DNA from: Berberis thunbergii
Lineage: Eukaryota; Streptophyta; Magnoliopsida; Ranunculales; Berberidaceae
Assembly (NCBI GenBank): GCA_003290165.1
Contig: QNQO01000816.1
Location: 124,001 to 188,000, forward strand
Reading direction: 5' to 3'
DNA: 64,000 nt
Shown here: positions 21,061-32,269 of the stretch, in pieces
How positions within the stretch are numbered: the stretch's first letter is position 1
How the letters are laid out: each line of letters opens with the position of its first letter
Made by a program: the position numbers and the translations under genes
Notes under the pieces: model-generated
What the model saw: only the letters and a program-made list of their open reading frames with translations
Database searches by the model: none
What the model was told of the DNA's origin: nothing

Positions 21061-22560
21061 GGTGAACAATCAATTCAATGTCAAAGAACCCAGAATGATG
21101 CCTTAATGCAGGAAAACCTTCAACGTTAAAAGGTGGTTCAAAAGGATACTACTCCACCTCTGCTCCAGGGAAGACAACGAGGAAGTCGACTACATGGCCG
21201 AAAAAGCCTCATCCGCACAGAACAACTCCGACACACTCAACGAGTTCCAGGAGAAGTCGGCCCTAGAAGAAGAAGGCCACCACAAAACCTCTCACTAATA
21301 TGGAGACCGGCTAGATGAGATCCCTGATAAGCTACATAATAGACGAAGCTCTCCTAGCAGATTAGCTAGAGGACCGTGAGCTGAAAAACAGAGCAGTACG
21401 GTACAATATCCTCAACGATAAGTTGTACATGAGATTAACGATTGGCACTTTGCTTTGATAGACCCCAGAGAGGCAAACTGATTCCTCATCTAAATCCCAA
21501 CGGAGTCTATGGGAACCACAAGGAGGAAGGACACTAGCTCATAAAGCCCTCACACGGGTACTATTGACTAAAAATGTAGTAAGAGGCTAAAGACTTGGTC
21601 ACAAGTACAATGAGTGTCAAAGGTACGCCCCATACACACATATGTCTGCACAGAACCTTGTTCCAATGACCAGCCCGTGGCCCTCCGCTCAGTGGGGATA
21701 GACATCGTGGGCCCATTCACCATCTCTAAAAGAAGAAAATTCCTCCTTGTGCCAGTTGACTACTTCACCAAATGGGTAGAAGTGGAGCCTCTATCTTAGA
21801 TTCAAATAAAAAACTTTCTTTGGAAGTCTATCATCCGCAGGTTCAGAATATTGAAAATCCATGTTAGCGACAAAGAGACCCAGTTCGAGGGTGGGAAAGT
21901 CAAGAACCTTTGCATCCAATTGGGCATCAACCATCACATTTTCCTGCTGGGTCACCCCTAGGCCAATGGACAAGCAAAAGTCACCAACCGAACTATCCTG
22001 GAAGCTATCAAGAGGAAAAGGTTTGTAAACTTCCATGCATCCTTTAGGCATACCATACCATAAAGAGAATTTTGACTGGAGATACTACATTTGCACAAGC
22101 CTATGGGTTTGAGGCAATGGTTCCAGTAAAACTAGGAATACCTACGTTCAAAATGGAGGAGTTCACGATGAAGGATAATGATTAAGCTCTGAGAGTCGAC
22201 TTAAACATACTCAAAAAACGGAGAGACGAAACTTCCGTCAGAATTACAGCCTATCAACAAAATATGGCCCAACACTATAATAAGAGGGTCAAAACTTAAA
22301 AATTCTAAATCGGCGATTGGGTGCTGAGGAAGATCCAGCTGAACAGAAGACCCAAAAGAAGGCAAGCTATGCCCAAACTGGGAAGGTCCCGACAAGGTGA
22401 CAAAGATCAAAAGACTAGGAACCTACTGGCTGGAGAACCTGGATGGAACGTCTAAAAAGGCCATGGAATGTAGAGTACTTGAAGAAGTGTTATCAGTAAA
22501 TGTACTCTCTTTAAAGATTCAAATTACTTTATACCCAAGAACATGCATAGTCCGACTTCC
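21061..22560 (+). pseudogene. Tat-X integrase
   Basis: After a connection region come NECQRYAP (zinc-binding end) and the catalytic core: WGIDIVGPFTISKRRKFLLV (first Asp), KWVEVEPLS, HVSDKETQFEG (second Asp) and NGQAKVTNRTILEAIKRK. The expected catalytic Glu (GQAEVTNR) is Lys, a gaa-to-aaa change. The C-terminus has ARITAYQQ-like text, IGDWVLRKIQLN, and IKRLGTYWLENLDG. Enzymatically dead. Confidence 0.85.
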
Positions 22561-22712
22561 AAACCATGATGGCACCCATGCGGACCAAACCCAGGACATA
22601 GATGGTTCACCGCATGCAGGCGAATCATGTCCATGGACAATTCACTACTCCTAAGATAGCCTAGTCTGACTTCAAGATCAGTATGGTGCAACTGCGGAAA
22701 AGAACTAGTTTA
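22561..22712. other. Tat-X 3'UTR start
   Basis: This is a short stretch after the integrase C-terminus with early, diverged words of the following array ('gcatgcaggcgaatc', 'catggacaattcacta'). No coding trace. Confidence 0.4.
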
Positions 22713-22803
22713 CGGACAGTCCACTGCAAGTACACTACGGGGACAGTCTACTATGGGCAGTCCACTATGGGTAGTCCACTACGGGGACAGTCCACTACGG
22801 GGA
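22713..22803. repeat. 15-16-bp minisatellite in Tat-X 3'UTR
   Basis: About five head-to-tail copies of 'ggacagtccactacgg' or 'gggcagtccactat'. The same phrase 'cagtcca' recurs in the adjacent 195-200-bp monomers, so this is a local expansion inside that array. Confidence 0.85.
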
Positions 22804-22839
22804 CCATAAGGGGCCAACGAGTACAATGAAAACTTGCGA

Positions 22840-23760
22840 CATAAGTGACCTAGTCCACCTCAAGAACCAAGGACTTCTAGCGTAGACTGGACCCAATCCA
22901 CGGACAGTCCACCGCAAGAGGGCGAGTCCCGTCCAAGGATGACTCACCGCACCCTAATGAACATGGTCTGACTACATAGACCACAATGGTGCATGAGCGG
23001 CCAAGCCTAGTCATTTTTCAGGAGGAAAATAGCTTGCCACATAAGTGACCTAGTTCGCCTCAGAAACCAAGGAACTCCAATGCGTGCCTGATCTATTCCA
23101 CTGACATTCCATCGCAAGCGGGCGAGTCCACTCCCCAGACGACTCACCACTCCTTAAGGAACCTAGTCCAACTATGAGGACCATAATGGTAGACGAGCAA
23201 CCAAGCCTTGTCCTTTTTAGGAGGATGACAACTTGTCGCATAAGTGACCTAGTTCACCTCAGGAACGAAGGAAGTCTAACATGGGCCGGACCCAGTCCAC
23301 CGCTAGCGGACGAGTCCAATCCCTGGACAACTCACCACTCCAAAAGGAACTTGGTCCCACTACGTAGACCACAATGGCGCACAAGCGGCCAAGCCTATTC
23401 CTTTTTAGGGTGGCGATCACTTGCCGTATAAGTGACCTAGTCCACCTCAGGAACTAAGGAACTCTAGCACGGATCGGTCCCAATCCATGGACAGTCCAGC
23501 GCAAGCGAGCGAGTCCAGTCACTGTATGACTCACCACTCCAAAAGGAACTTGGCCTAACTACGAGGACCATAATGGCGCACAAGTGGCCAAGCCTAGTCC
23601 TTTCAAGCGATGAAAGATTGCCGCATAAGTGACTTAGTCCGCCTCAAGAACCAAGGAACTCCAACACAGACTGAACCCAATCCATGGACAGTTTGCTGCA
23701 AGCGAGCAAGCCCAATCCATGGACAACTTACCAATCCAGAGATAGCCTAGTTTTCCTCAG
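22840..23760. repeat. About 195-bp tandem repeat, Tat-X 3'UTR
   Basis: Five units begin with 'gtgacctagtccacctcagg' at 22845, 23045, 23244, 23432 and 23629 (periods 200, 199, 188 and 197). Each also holds 'ggacagtccaccgcaagcg' and 'ccaagcctagtcctttt'. The position between integrase and 3' LTR is typical for Tat-lineage hypervariable 3'UTR arrays. Confidence 0.92.
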
Positions 23761-24189
23761 GAACTAAGGCAACACACATGCTAACAAGTTTAGTCCACAG
23801 ATGACTCAACACATCTAATTGTTCCAGTCCATACGAACTAAGACAACGCCCTGACCACCAAGACTCAACTAAATAATGAGGTCACACTAGTTCTATATAA
23901 GGCGAAATAGCAATACTTTGATAGGCGGTGCTCAGAAAGCGGGCAATCCACAAGACACGACTTCCCTACATGAAGATCACTCTTCAGTGACTTCACCATC
24001 ATTAGCCAATCATGCTATTTCATCAAGGGAACTACACGGGGTGAGTCAAGACCACACACATCTCCTTCAAGACCAGATTAGCCCAGTCCCTGCTCATTAA
24101 AACTGTCACATCTTTTTTGACTATATAGAAGATTTGTTAGCACAAACCAATATGATCCACAATCACTCGAGCATACAAGAAAAATGATT
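23761..24189. other. Tat-X 3'UTR, post-array
   Basis: About 430 bp that decay out of the array (further 'agtccac' words to about 23840), then unique sequence with 'cactagttctatataagg' at about 23890, which looks TATA-like but has no downstream gene that I can support. Confidence 0.35.
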
Positions 24190-24690
24190 TTAGAAGAACA
24201 TACTTTATTGATCATCAAAAAGTTGTTACAAAGCTTGACCAACTGGCAAGTACAAAAGTTTACAGACTACAAGTATCTGAGCTTAGTAAAAAACAAGTTG
24301 TGAGCGAAGATCCGTTGAAACACACGCTGAGACTTTGCTCCGCCAATCTGCATTCAGAGAAAACTTGGAAGTGAAGTAAAGAGGAACAACCCAAAGTTGG
24401 TGGTTGGTGTGATCCCTCAAGGGAAGGATGTTTGGGGCGATACAAAATTGGTTCCTCAGACAATGTGTAGCAACAAAATATGGAAGACAAACTTGGCCCC
24501 TAAGGGGAAGTTTGTACTTCTTTTTCATGATGCAAAAACAAATTAGAAGGTCCCATGGAACCAGTAGAAGCTCACTCAAACCAGATGGCTTCATCCAATA
24601 GCAGGTATTATTAAAATTTATCGTTGCAAATGTCAGAACATCAAGAGATTCCACCAATGGAAATCCTCCTTCATCCTCCGGCGAGGCCAA
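24190..24690 (-). pseudogene. Antisense-gene 3' module remnant D
   Basis: The minus strand opens at 24690 with 135 codons (GFPLVESLDVLTF, WDLLICFCIMKKKYKLPLRGQVCLPYF), related to the module at 15905-16384. AATAAA follows at 24209-24204 (minus). The PF04195-like and coiled-coil parts seen in A-C are absent. Only about 120 bp separate it from the polypurine tract, so an internal deletion removed them. Confidence 0.6.
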
Positions 24691-24811
24691 AACACATTAT
24701 CTAGAAATACACATTAAATGCTATGCTGAAAATAAGAGTGCGACAATTTCAAGTACAACTGCATTAGTCCAGATTCATCAAATTTACGGAACTACACGCA
24801 ACCCCATTAAC

Positions 24812-24824
24812 TTGGGGAAGTAGC
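24812..24824 (+). other. Polypurine tract of Tat-X
   Basis: TTGGGGAAGTAGC immediately precedes TGATGA of LTR L4. It matches the Tat-3 tract in sequence and spacing. Confidence 0.82.
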
Positions 24825-25380
24825 TGATGAAACATCAAATAGTCACTCAATCACAACCGTACATAGCACATAAAAGCTTCAGTGCAGTTCCAAACGGACC
24901 CATGCACAAGGCTATTGTTCAGCCTGTAAGTAAGGTGTCTTTCCCTAAGACACGCCAGCTCCAGAGGCATAGGTCTTAGGGCTTGGCCCAGGAAAATAAG
25001 GTCTGAAGAACAAATTTCAGAGCTATCACAGGCCTGAGATCCACTTGCATGAAATCAGCTCCGGCCCAATCAAGCATTGGGCCCTAAACAAAGCCAAATG
25101 CCGAAGAACTCAATCATGCACATGTAAGATCTTATGCAAGATCTCCCGCCTCCATCACGCCATCAATCAACGGGACAGATCGGTGAAAAGAAGAAGAAAA
25201 GTATAGACACATTCACACGCATACACACTGCAATATAATCTTCACTCTTCCATGAATTGATATCTGACTTAAGCGACGGAGTGCCTTCGGTCACCACAAT
25301 AATGGTCTTTGGCTTAATCGCCACTTATTTTTGCAGGTTTGTTATCATCGAGATCAGCAAGGACAAATTTGAATGAAACA
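24825..25380 (+). mobile_element. Tat-family 3' LTR L4 (556 bp)
   Basis: The LTR starts TGATGAAACATC and ends AATTTGAATGAAACA. It is the only LTR of this family in the window with both ends intact beside a polypurine tract. It shares words with L1, L2 and L3 ('ttgttcagcctgtaag', 'gcaagatctcccgcc', 'atctgacttaagcgacgg'). It contains a 'cgagatcagcaaggac' U5 end. Confidence 0.85.
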
Positions 25381-26126
25381 CACATATAAATGTATAAGTG
25401 TATAACTATGAGCACTTAAAATTGTACGTTTTGAGATCCATAAATTATGTGATCAATAAATAAGACAACTCACACATAAATCTATATGTGTATAACCATG
25501 AACACTCTTGAAATTTTGAGTTCCGAGATCTATAAATTATGTGCAACATCTCCTATCCTTGTATTTTCTTAATTTTCTCCTATCTTCTTTAAAGACACCA
25601 TGACCACTACCATCAACTAGATCCACCACCATTCCTCTATTCAAATTAATTGGCACTTATATCTCTTCTGCACTTGATCCACCACCGGTTCATGTTCTCA
25701 AGTCCATTGATGTAATGCAACATAAGTTGCACCATCCCATTTCAACATCTCATATTTTTCTCTATTATCAAGGTAACATCAGCTACCATTATCCTTAGAT
25801 TTACCACCACTCTTCCATTTAGATCTACCAATGCCTCCACCTCTTTTAAACCAAATCAATCAACGGCTGATACATAAAATGGTTCGGAGCTTAATGTGGA
25901 AAACAATAAATAAAGAAAATGACACAATACAAGTATTTTTCCAATCCTTCTACTATATTTATAGAAGAGGAATTACAATCTCTCAAGAACAAATTGTTTT
26001 AGGCTCCAACATTTGCTAACTAACGAAGATTACAAACTCTCGAGAACAAACTTTTGAGACTACTTAAAATGCTCTCCAACCTCTCAAAAGAAACTCCCTC
26101 GAGGCTCTAACCTTTGCTATCTTTTT
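25381..26126. other. Unassigned AT-rich spacer, possibly copia LTR debris
   Basis: A diverged pair of about 85-100-bp phrases occurs at 25385-25460 and 25465-25545 ('acacataaatctatatgtgtataaccatga...gatctataaattatgtg'). At about 25890 the text 'gtggaaaacaataaataaagaaaatgacac' resembles openings of some Ty1/copia LTRs, but I see no partner or coding trace. The hAT-like MITE inserted at its right end. Confidence 0.35.
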
Positions 26127-27066
26127 TAGGGTTGGGCAGGTCCGGTTAACCGACCTGATTTGTCAAAATCAATGACCGGACCAAGGTTTAAAAATTGGAT
26201 TTCTAGGGACCGAGCCAGGATCTGTGAGACCAATTTATCGAGGTCCCGGGTAATCAAGAATTCGGGCCGGTTCTCGGGCTTGGGTGATGGCGAGGAAGTG
26301 AGACAAAGATGAGGAGGGAGGAGGGTTCAACTGCTTGAGGAATGGTCAGAAATAGAGAGAGGAAGAAAAAGGGAAACAGGGTGGTGAGTTGAAAACCAGT
26401 TGGTTTCTCATCCGAGTCGGATGGGAGATACTCGCTCAGTCTGGAACAGGAAGTAACTCGGTTGTGGAAGAGAAAGTTCTTGTGGTTGCGAAGTCATTTT
26501 TCGGTGAATCTCACTGAGTAAAGCCGTCTGGGTGTTTCTGGGTATTTGAATAAGAAAATAGTGAGAAATTGACAATGACATTTATATCCAATTTAATGGC
26601 ACGTTCATAGTCTAAAGAAATTGTAATATATGATAGGCGGACCTCAATTATATAGAAAATGACACTAATAATTATTTATTAAATGTTTTTGGTGAAAGTG
26701 ACATTCTGACTTTTAGCTTTCTCTCTTACCAATATAACATTCATTGTTATTTTGACTTTTATTAATTATATGAAAGTGACATTCTGACATAAAATGTTCA
26801 TTTGTCTTGATAAAAGTAACATTCAACTTTTGACTTTCTCTTACAAAAAATGTGAAACCCTATAAAGGTTTTATTTTTTAAAATAGTGGGGTTGGGCCGG
26901 TTACCCACGGGTTCTAGAAATGAGAACCGAGGACCAAAACGATAATTTCATACTGGGTCAGTTCTTTGGACCGAACATCAAATATGATTTAAAATCAAAT
27001 CAGACCGGACCGCTTGGTCTGGTTTCCAGTCCGGATTGAGTTTTCGATCTTAAATGCCCACCCCTA
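26127..27066. mobile_element. hAT-like MITE, complete (940 bp)
   Basis: Terminal inverted repeats are TAGGGTTGGGCA (left) and TAGGGGTGGGCA (right, inverted). The 8-bp flanks 'atcttttt' (26119-26126) and 'atcttatt' (27067-27074) match at 7 of 8 positions, which fits hAT target duplication. The subterminal regions hold 'gtccggttaaccgac' and 'accggaccgcttggtctggt' palindromic words. No transposase is encoded. The interior start is echoed at 26889 ('gggttgggccggttac'). Confidence 0.78.
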
Positions 27067-27347
27067 ATCTTATTAAATAACAAATATTACAATACCTTAT
27101 CGAGAACAAGCTCCTTGAGACTCTTCTCCCTCAAAAACAAAATCTAGAGGTTTTCTCCCTCAAACAACTTTCTTGAGAAGTCTATTGAACAAGCTATGGA
27201 ATTACATCTCTATAGCCTATATTTTTTGGATTTTCGTGACTTTCCTAGATGCCTTCAACCAAAATGAAAAGAGACTATATAGGCCAAATAAGTTCCAACA
27301 AAAAAGGGATAAATTAATCCTAATAGGAAAGTGTTTCCATATTACTT
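27067..27347. other. Unassigned spacer (copy 2)
   Basis: Same as 162-442, with two substitutions noted in it (gag to gaa near 27176, and gcaaag to gaaaag near 27266). No gene supported. Confidence 0.4.
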
Positions 27348-27759
27348 TCCGACGCTTAAGTCAGATATCGATGCAAGAAAGAGTGGAGACTGTATGTAAA
27401 TTGCAATGTGTATGCATACTTTTCTTCTTCTTTTCATCGTAGTTTATAGCGAGTATTTCTTCACCAACTGTCCCTGCGATCGAGGGTGTGATGAAGGGAA
27501 GAGATTTCACTTAAGGTTTTACCTATGCATGTCTAAGTCTTTTTAGCACTTGCCTCTGTTTAGGACCCAATGATTGATTGGGCTAAGAACTAATTTCGTT
27601 CGAGTGTATCTTGGGCCTATGGAAAATCTAAGATCCTTGTTCGGGCCTTATTGTCCTGGGACAAGCTCAGAGACCTGTGTCTCTTGGGTTGGTATGGCTT
27701 AGGCATGGGCACTTGACTACGGGCTAAACTACAGTTTGTGAATGAATCCGCTTGGATTT
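27348..27759 (-). mobile_element. Tat-family LTR fragment L1 (copy 2)
   Basis: Counterpart of 443-854, truncated at the same two points, so both truncations predate the duplication. Confidence 0.75.
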
Positions 27760-30099
27760 CTTCACAAAGTCAATGTTGTTCGATGAGGACTTGACTGCCC
27801 TTTATTGGCAATATGACATCCTCAGTATATTGGGAGTGTCGTTTCTTTCGAAAAGGGAATGTCATTATGTTCCAACGGAGGAGCACATCTTCCTGTACAA
27901 GGCCATGTTTGAGTCCAACCCGCGCTTCTGTGTCCCTATCATCACCTGACGCTATTTGTATTACTTGGGCATTGCCCCGGCTTAGATAATGCCAAGTAGG
28001 TGGAGGATACTGGTTGCTACTTTGATTCGGGTAATGGATGTTATATTCTACTTGTCAAGGAAGTTGTTTCATTCTCTGACTTCTATCAGGATAAACAATC
28101 GTGATGTTTGCTGGTTGGTGAAGCCACATTGTCTGACATGCTAGTTCGAGGATTAGGAGGATTGGCAGATGTACTGCTTTTTTTCCTTTGTGAAGTCTGG
28201 GAATTTTCCTATGATGGGTTACAAGCCATCCGCCGCTTTACCTTCGTAAGTTCTTTTTGCTTTTCTATTTAATATTTGTTAGTGTCTAACTCATTCATTG
28301 TTTCTGACTAGGGCTGTGTTTTCATACTTTCTTCTAAAGAGGAGAAAATGAGAGTTGGCTTTATTGCTCTGTCGTCGAAGCCTATTCTAGAAGTTATACA
28401 TCCAAATAATATCAGGCGGAGTGGTTTGTTTGTCGATGAGACTGATGATGTGGGGCATGCCTTAGAGTGTTTACCGATTTTTCTTCAGGTGTCAAAGTGC
28501 AGTATGAAGAGAAAGGTGTCGAAGATGCCTAGCCCGTCGAAGAAGAAAGCCTTGGAGGGATTGTTTTCTCTCCCTTGTCGTTCTAAAAGGCTCAAGTTGG
28601 GATCCTCTCCTTCTTTTGCTGCTCCTCAGAATGGGGAGAGGGATATTGTAGACTTGAATGTTGACGAGGAGCTGTCGGAAGCCTTGGCTAATGCTGAGTC
28701 GAAAATGGAGTGACCAGCGATGAAGGTCGCTGCTCCTAGCCTATATGTTGTTGAGGAACAATTCGTTCCTGAGAATACTGCCCGTGATCCTTTTGCCGGT
28801 CCGAAAACTAAAGTATTGTCTGAGCTTCCTTCCACTGTTGCTAATAAGGGGAAGCAGGTTGTTGAGTCCTCTTCTTCAGGAGGTGCATAAAAAAAGAATG
28901 GATTAGCTTCTGGTTCCAGAGCTCTCCATTATGATGTTGTGGTCAGTTCTCGTGCCCCGACGGGTGCTCTCCTAAGCTCTGAAAAGCAATATGAGTGGCT
29001 TTAGGAGGTGGATCACAGGGTTGCTACTGTTGATGAAGAAAAAGTTCTCTTGGTTGGATGACTAGTTGCCATTGGAGAAGTTGGCTGCAAGGGTGCACCT
29101 CAATCGCGAATAGTAGCTTCTGATGCTGGTAATTTGACAACTTAGTTGCTTTGTCACTTATTTTTTGTTGTGCTTTATTGTTTATACCTGTATATTGTTT
29201 TCCAATCAGGGATGGCTCACCTGATCCATGTTGGTATGGCGGGTATCGAGATGGAGTCTGTACGGGACAAACTATTTGCCTTGGAGACGGAGTTCGTCGA
29301 CTAAGAGGCACAAGTTGTCGATGCCCGTAGGGAAGTAGACTTGTTGATCGAGCAGTTGGCCCCTGGGTTGATCTAGAGGCTGCTCGACTGTTCGAAGTCC
29401 AGAGGAGTATGACCAGTGTTCTGGCTACTCAGTCGTCCTTAGGATCCCATCTAAAAAGGATCCAAGGGAGTCTGAATGAGGCCCATACTGCTTGAGACGA
29501 GTTGTTATCTGAGCTGAAAGATGCTTAGGACCGATGAGACAGGGCGATAGACGAGCAGGCTGTGTTTCTGAGTGCCATCGAATGCCATGAGGTCCGTTGT
29601 TGACTCTTAGAGTGTATTAGTTAGTGAGCACGCTAAAGCAGTTCCTTACAGAGGCTTCAGGAGGCCTTTTAGGTGAAACTTTATGTGCTCACCCACGAGT
29701 GTGACTCCGAGCGTGAACATCGTGATGAGGTAGCTCATAAGTTGTTGGACTCTGAAAAGAGCCTAGACAATGCAATTGAGGAGCTAAATAGCTCTAAAGC
29801 ATAATGGGATGCTAGAGAAAATAAGCTTTGCGAGGCTACCGATAAAGCTCGGGCCCATGATGTTGCTGCTGGGAGGTTGGATCTGTTAGATTATATTAAG
29901 CAGAACTATAGGAATTGGGACTTTCCGCTTACATGCCTCTTGCTTACGCTTGATTCAAGGAGGTAGATGATTCTTCCTCTGGGCTGCGAGGTGGCCCCAA
30001 AGCCAGTTCGGATGTTGCGGAGATGGCTGCCCATCTTGATGTCCCAAAGCTTACTTCAGACTTTTGCTGCCCATGAAGCTGCTTCTGAGCGATTTATTT
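27748..30099 (+). pseudogene. Antisense extra gene A (copy 2)
   Basis: Counterpart of 843-3200 with the same domain order. Introns lie at 28246-28311 and 29129-29209. Differences include tat-to-tgt (Tyr to Cys) near 28577, loss of five bases at about 29033 that shifts the frame, and a new stop near 28888 ('gtgcataaaaaa'). Decay is therefore independent in the two copies. Confidence 0.7.
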
Positions 30100-30492
30100 A
30101 ATGAAAAAAACTTATTAATGATAATTTTTTTTCTTTTTGTGTATGCTTGCAGCTCTTGTAATTGCCATTGCCATTTCCAATTCTTACTTAGATTAGGCTA
30201 AGTAGACGGGTGTATCTACCCCCACTTAAAGTAGGGGTTTAGTATAGACTGGAGCTCTTTATTGGCTTATCCGAGTTCATATTCTATCAACAAAAATAAC
30301 CTAATCTTTTGTGAGACTTAAGTTGTAGGATAATCACCATTGTTTGCTTGGGTCGTACTCCCTTAGTGCAGTAATAAGTGTCTCTCTTAGTAGTTGAGCT
30401 TGTGTAGGAGTTGTTTTTGCGCTGACAATCGTATTTCCTTGCTAGTCTTTGACTTTTATAGTGGTCAGGTTGCCTGGTAAACCATATTTCGT

Positions 30493-30862
30493 CAGGCTGA
30501 AATTCGGTGTTGTATACCTGCAGTCTTGTCAGTCCCGAGGGGGACTTTGAGTCTAAAAGGAGTTGCCTCTTCCTTTTTGGTTTGGGCTCCTATAATATGC
30601 CCCACCCTGAACAGAAGTGAGGTTGTTGAGGAGCCATCTTCGCCCGAATGGGCTAGACTCTTTCCATTTATTTGGTTCAGGCTGAAATTCGATGCTGTAT
30701 ACCTGCAGTCTTGTCAGTCCCGAGGGGGACTTTGAGTCTAAAAGGAGTTGCCTCTGCCTTTTTGGTTTGGGCTCCTATAATACGCCCCACCCTGAACAGA
30801 AGTGAGGTTGTTGAGGAGCCATCTTCGCCCGAACGGGCTAGACTCTTTCCATTTATTTGGTT
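30493..30862. repeat. 185-bp tandem repeat, two units (copy 2)
   Basis: Units start at 30493 and 30678. Copy 1 has three units. The last unit in each copy has the 'aatacgcccc' variant, which aligns the arrays at their right end. Confidence 0.95.
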
Positions 30863-31699
30863 CAATCATTGAGAGATCACGAGTTGAGAAAACATAGTCT
30901 CCGCACGTCTGGGCTATGAATTCTATTTAGACCCCAATCCTGAACAAAAGTTGGGTTGATGAGAAACCTTATTTGCTCGAATGGGCCAGGTTCCTATGCA
31001 TACCTGACTTAGTCCTCGAGAAAACATGAGTTTGGAAGAAGTATTCAACGCTTGTCTGGGCTAGACTTTATAATATACCTCAATCCTGAACATGAGTTGG
31101 GTTGCTGAGGAACCATCTTGCCCAAACGGGATAGCTCCTGTACTCCTCTAGCTCAGTCCTTCAGCTAGGAAGAAGATAGATTTATGTGCCTGTTTGGGTT
31201 TGACTTTAAAATATACTTCAATCCTGGACAGGAATTAGGTTGTTGACGAACCATCTTTGCCCATCCTCTAGCTTAGTCCTTGAGAGGACTTATCTGTCTT
31301 TTATCCTTGTATGGGCTAGAATTAATAATATACCTACATCTTGAACAAGAATTGGGTTGCTGAGGAACCATCTTTGCTCGAATGGGTTAGGCTTCTATAC
31401 TCCTCATAGCTCAATCCTTGAGACGCCTTGAGTTGGGAAGAAGTATTTTATGCCTGTCTAGGATAGACTTTATAATATACCTCAATCTTGAAAATGAGTT
31501 GGGTTGTAGAGGAACCATCTTTTCCCGAACGGGCTAGGCTCCTATACTTCTCTAGCTCGATCCTTGAGAGGACTTGAGCTATGAAGAAGTCTTTTATGCC
31601 TATCTAGGCTAAACTACAACATACCTCAATTTTAGAACATGAATTGGTCTGTTGAGGAACAATCTTTGTCCAAGCGAGCTAGGTTCTTATATTCATATG
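30863..31699. repeat. Degenerate 120-155-bp repeats (copy 2)
   Basis: Counterpart of 4149-4985 with scattered substitutions and no change in unit number. Confidence 0.85.
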
Positions 31700-31700
31700 G

Positions 31701-31719
31701 TTCCCACAGACGGCGCCAA
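31701..31719 (-). other. Primer binding site, tRNA-Asp type (copy 2)
   Basis: Identical to 4987-5005. It lies two bases inside LTR L2 of copy 2. Confidence 0.85.
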
Positions 31720-31721
31720 GC

Positions 31722-32269
31722 TGATGTGTTCAGATCTATCCTTGCTGAGTTTGAACCTAAATAAATGAGCAACGGTTAGCTAGGGACCACCGTTGTGGTG
31801 GCCGAAGGCACTCCGATGCTTAAGTCAGATATCGATACAAGGAAGAGTAAAGACTGTATGTAAATTGCAATGTGTATGTGTACCTTTCTTATTCCTTTCA
31901 CCAATTTTTATAGTGAGTGTTCCGTCCCATCTGTTCATGCGATCAAGGGCGTGACAGAAGAGAGGAGATCTTGCATAAGATCTTAGTTAGCTTTGTTTAG
32001 GAGCCTATGAATCATTGGGCAGAAAACTGATTTCGTGCGAGTGGATCTTAGGCCTTTGACAACTTTGAGATTCTTGTTTGGGCTTTATTGTCTTGGGCCA
32101 AGCCCGAAGACCTGTGCCTCTTGGGCTGGCGTGGTTTGGTCTTGGGCACCTGACAGGCTGAACAACAGTTTGTGAATGAGTCCGCTTCGATTCGTGTTGG
32201 AGCCCTTCCCATATTATGGTTAGCCCATGCTACGTGTACGGCCGTGATTGTATGATTGATTATGTCTCA
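31722..32269 (-). mobile_element. Tat-family 5' LTR L2 (copy 2)
   Basis: Counterpart of 5008-5556, one base shorter ('acggttagctagg' against 'acggttaagctagg'). Confidence 0.82.

Larger units (their letters stand above)
19734..25380 (+). mobile_element. 3' half of a Tat-lineage element 'Tat-X'
   Basis: From the junction rightwards come reverse transcriptase, RNase H, integrase, a tandem-repeat 3'UTR, the antisense-gene remnant D, a polypurine tract and 3' LTR L4. The 5' LTR, gag, protease and first part of RT are absent. By the tandem-duplication model this is where the duplicated unit begins, and the missing 5' half should lie about 7.4 kb left of the window start. Confidence 0.82.

Noticed and set aside
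23880..24100. TATA-like 'tctatataagg' with downstream 60-codon frame as a gene
   Set aside because: No coding similarity, it sits in an element 3'UTR, and the frame is short.
6295..25380. L3 and L4 as the two LTRs of one 19-kb element
   Set aside because: The flanks show no matching target duplication, and the duplication junction at 19733/19734 lies between them, so L4 belongs to an element whose 5' half is outside the window.
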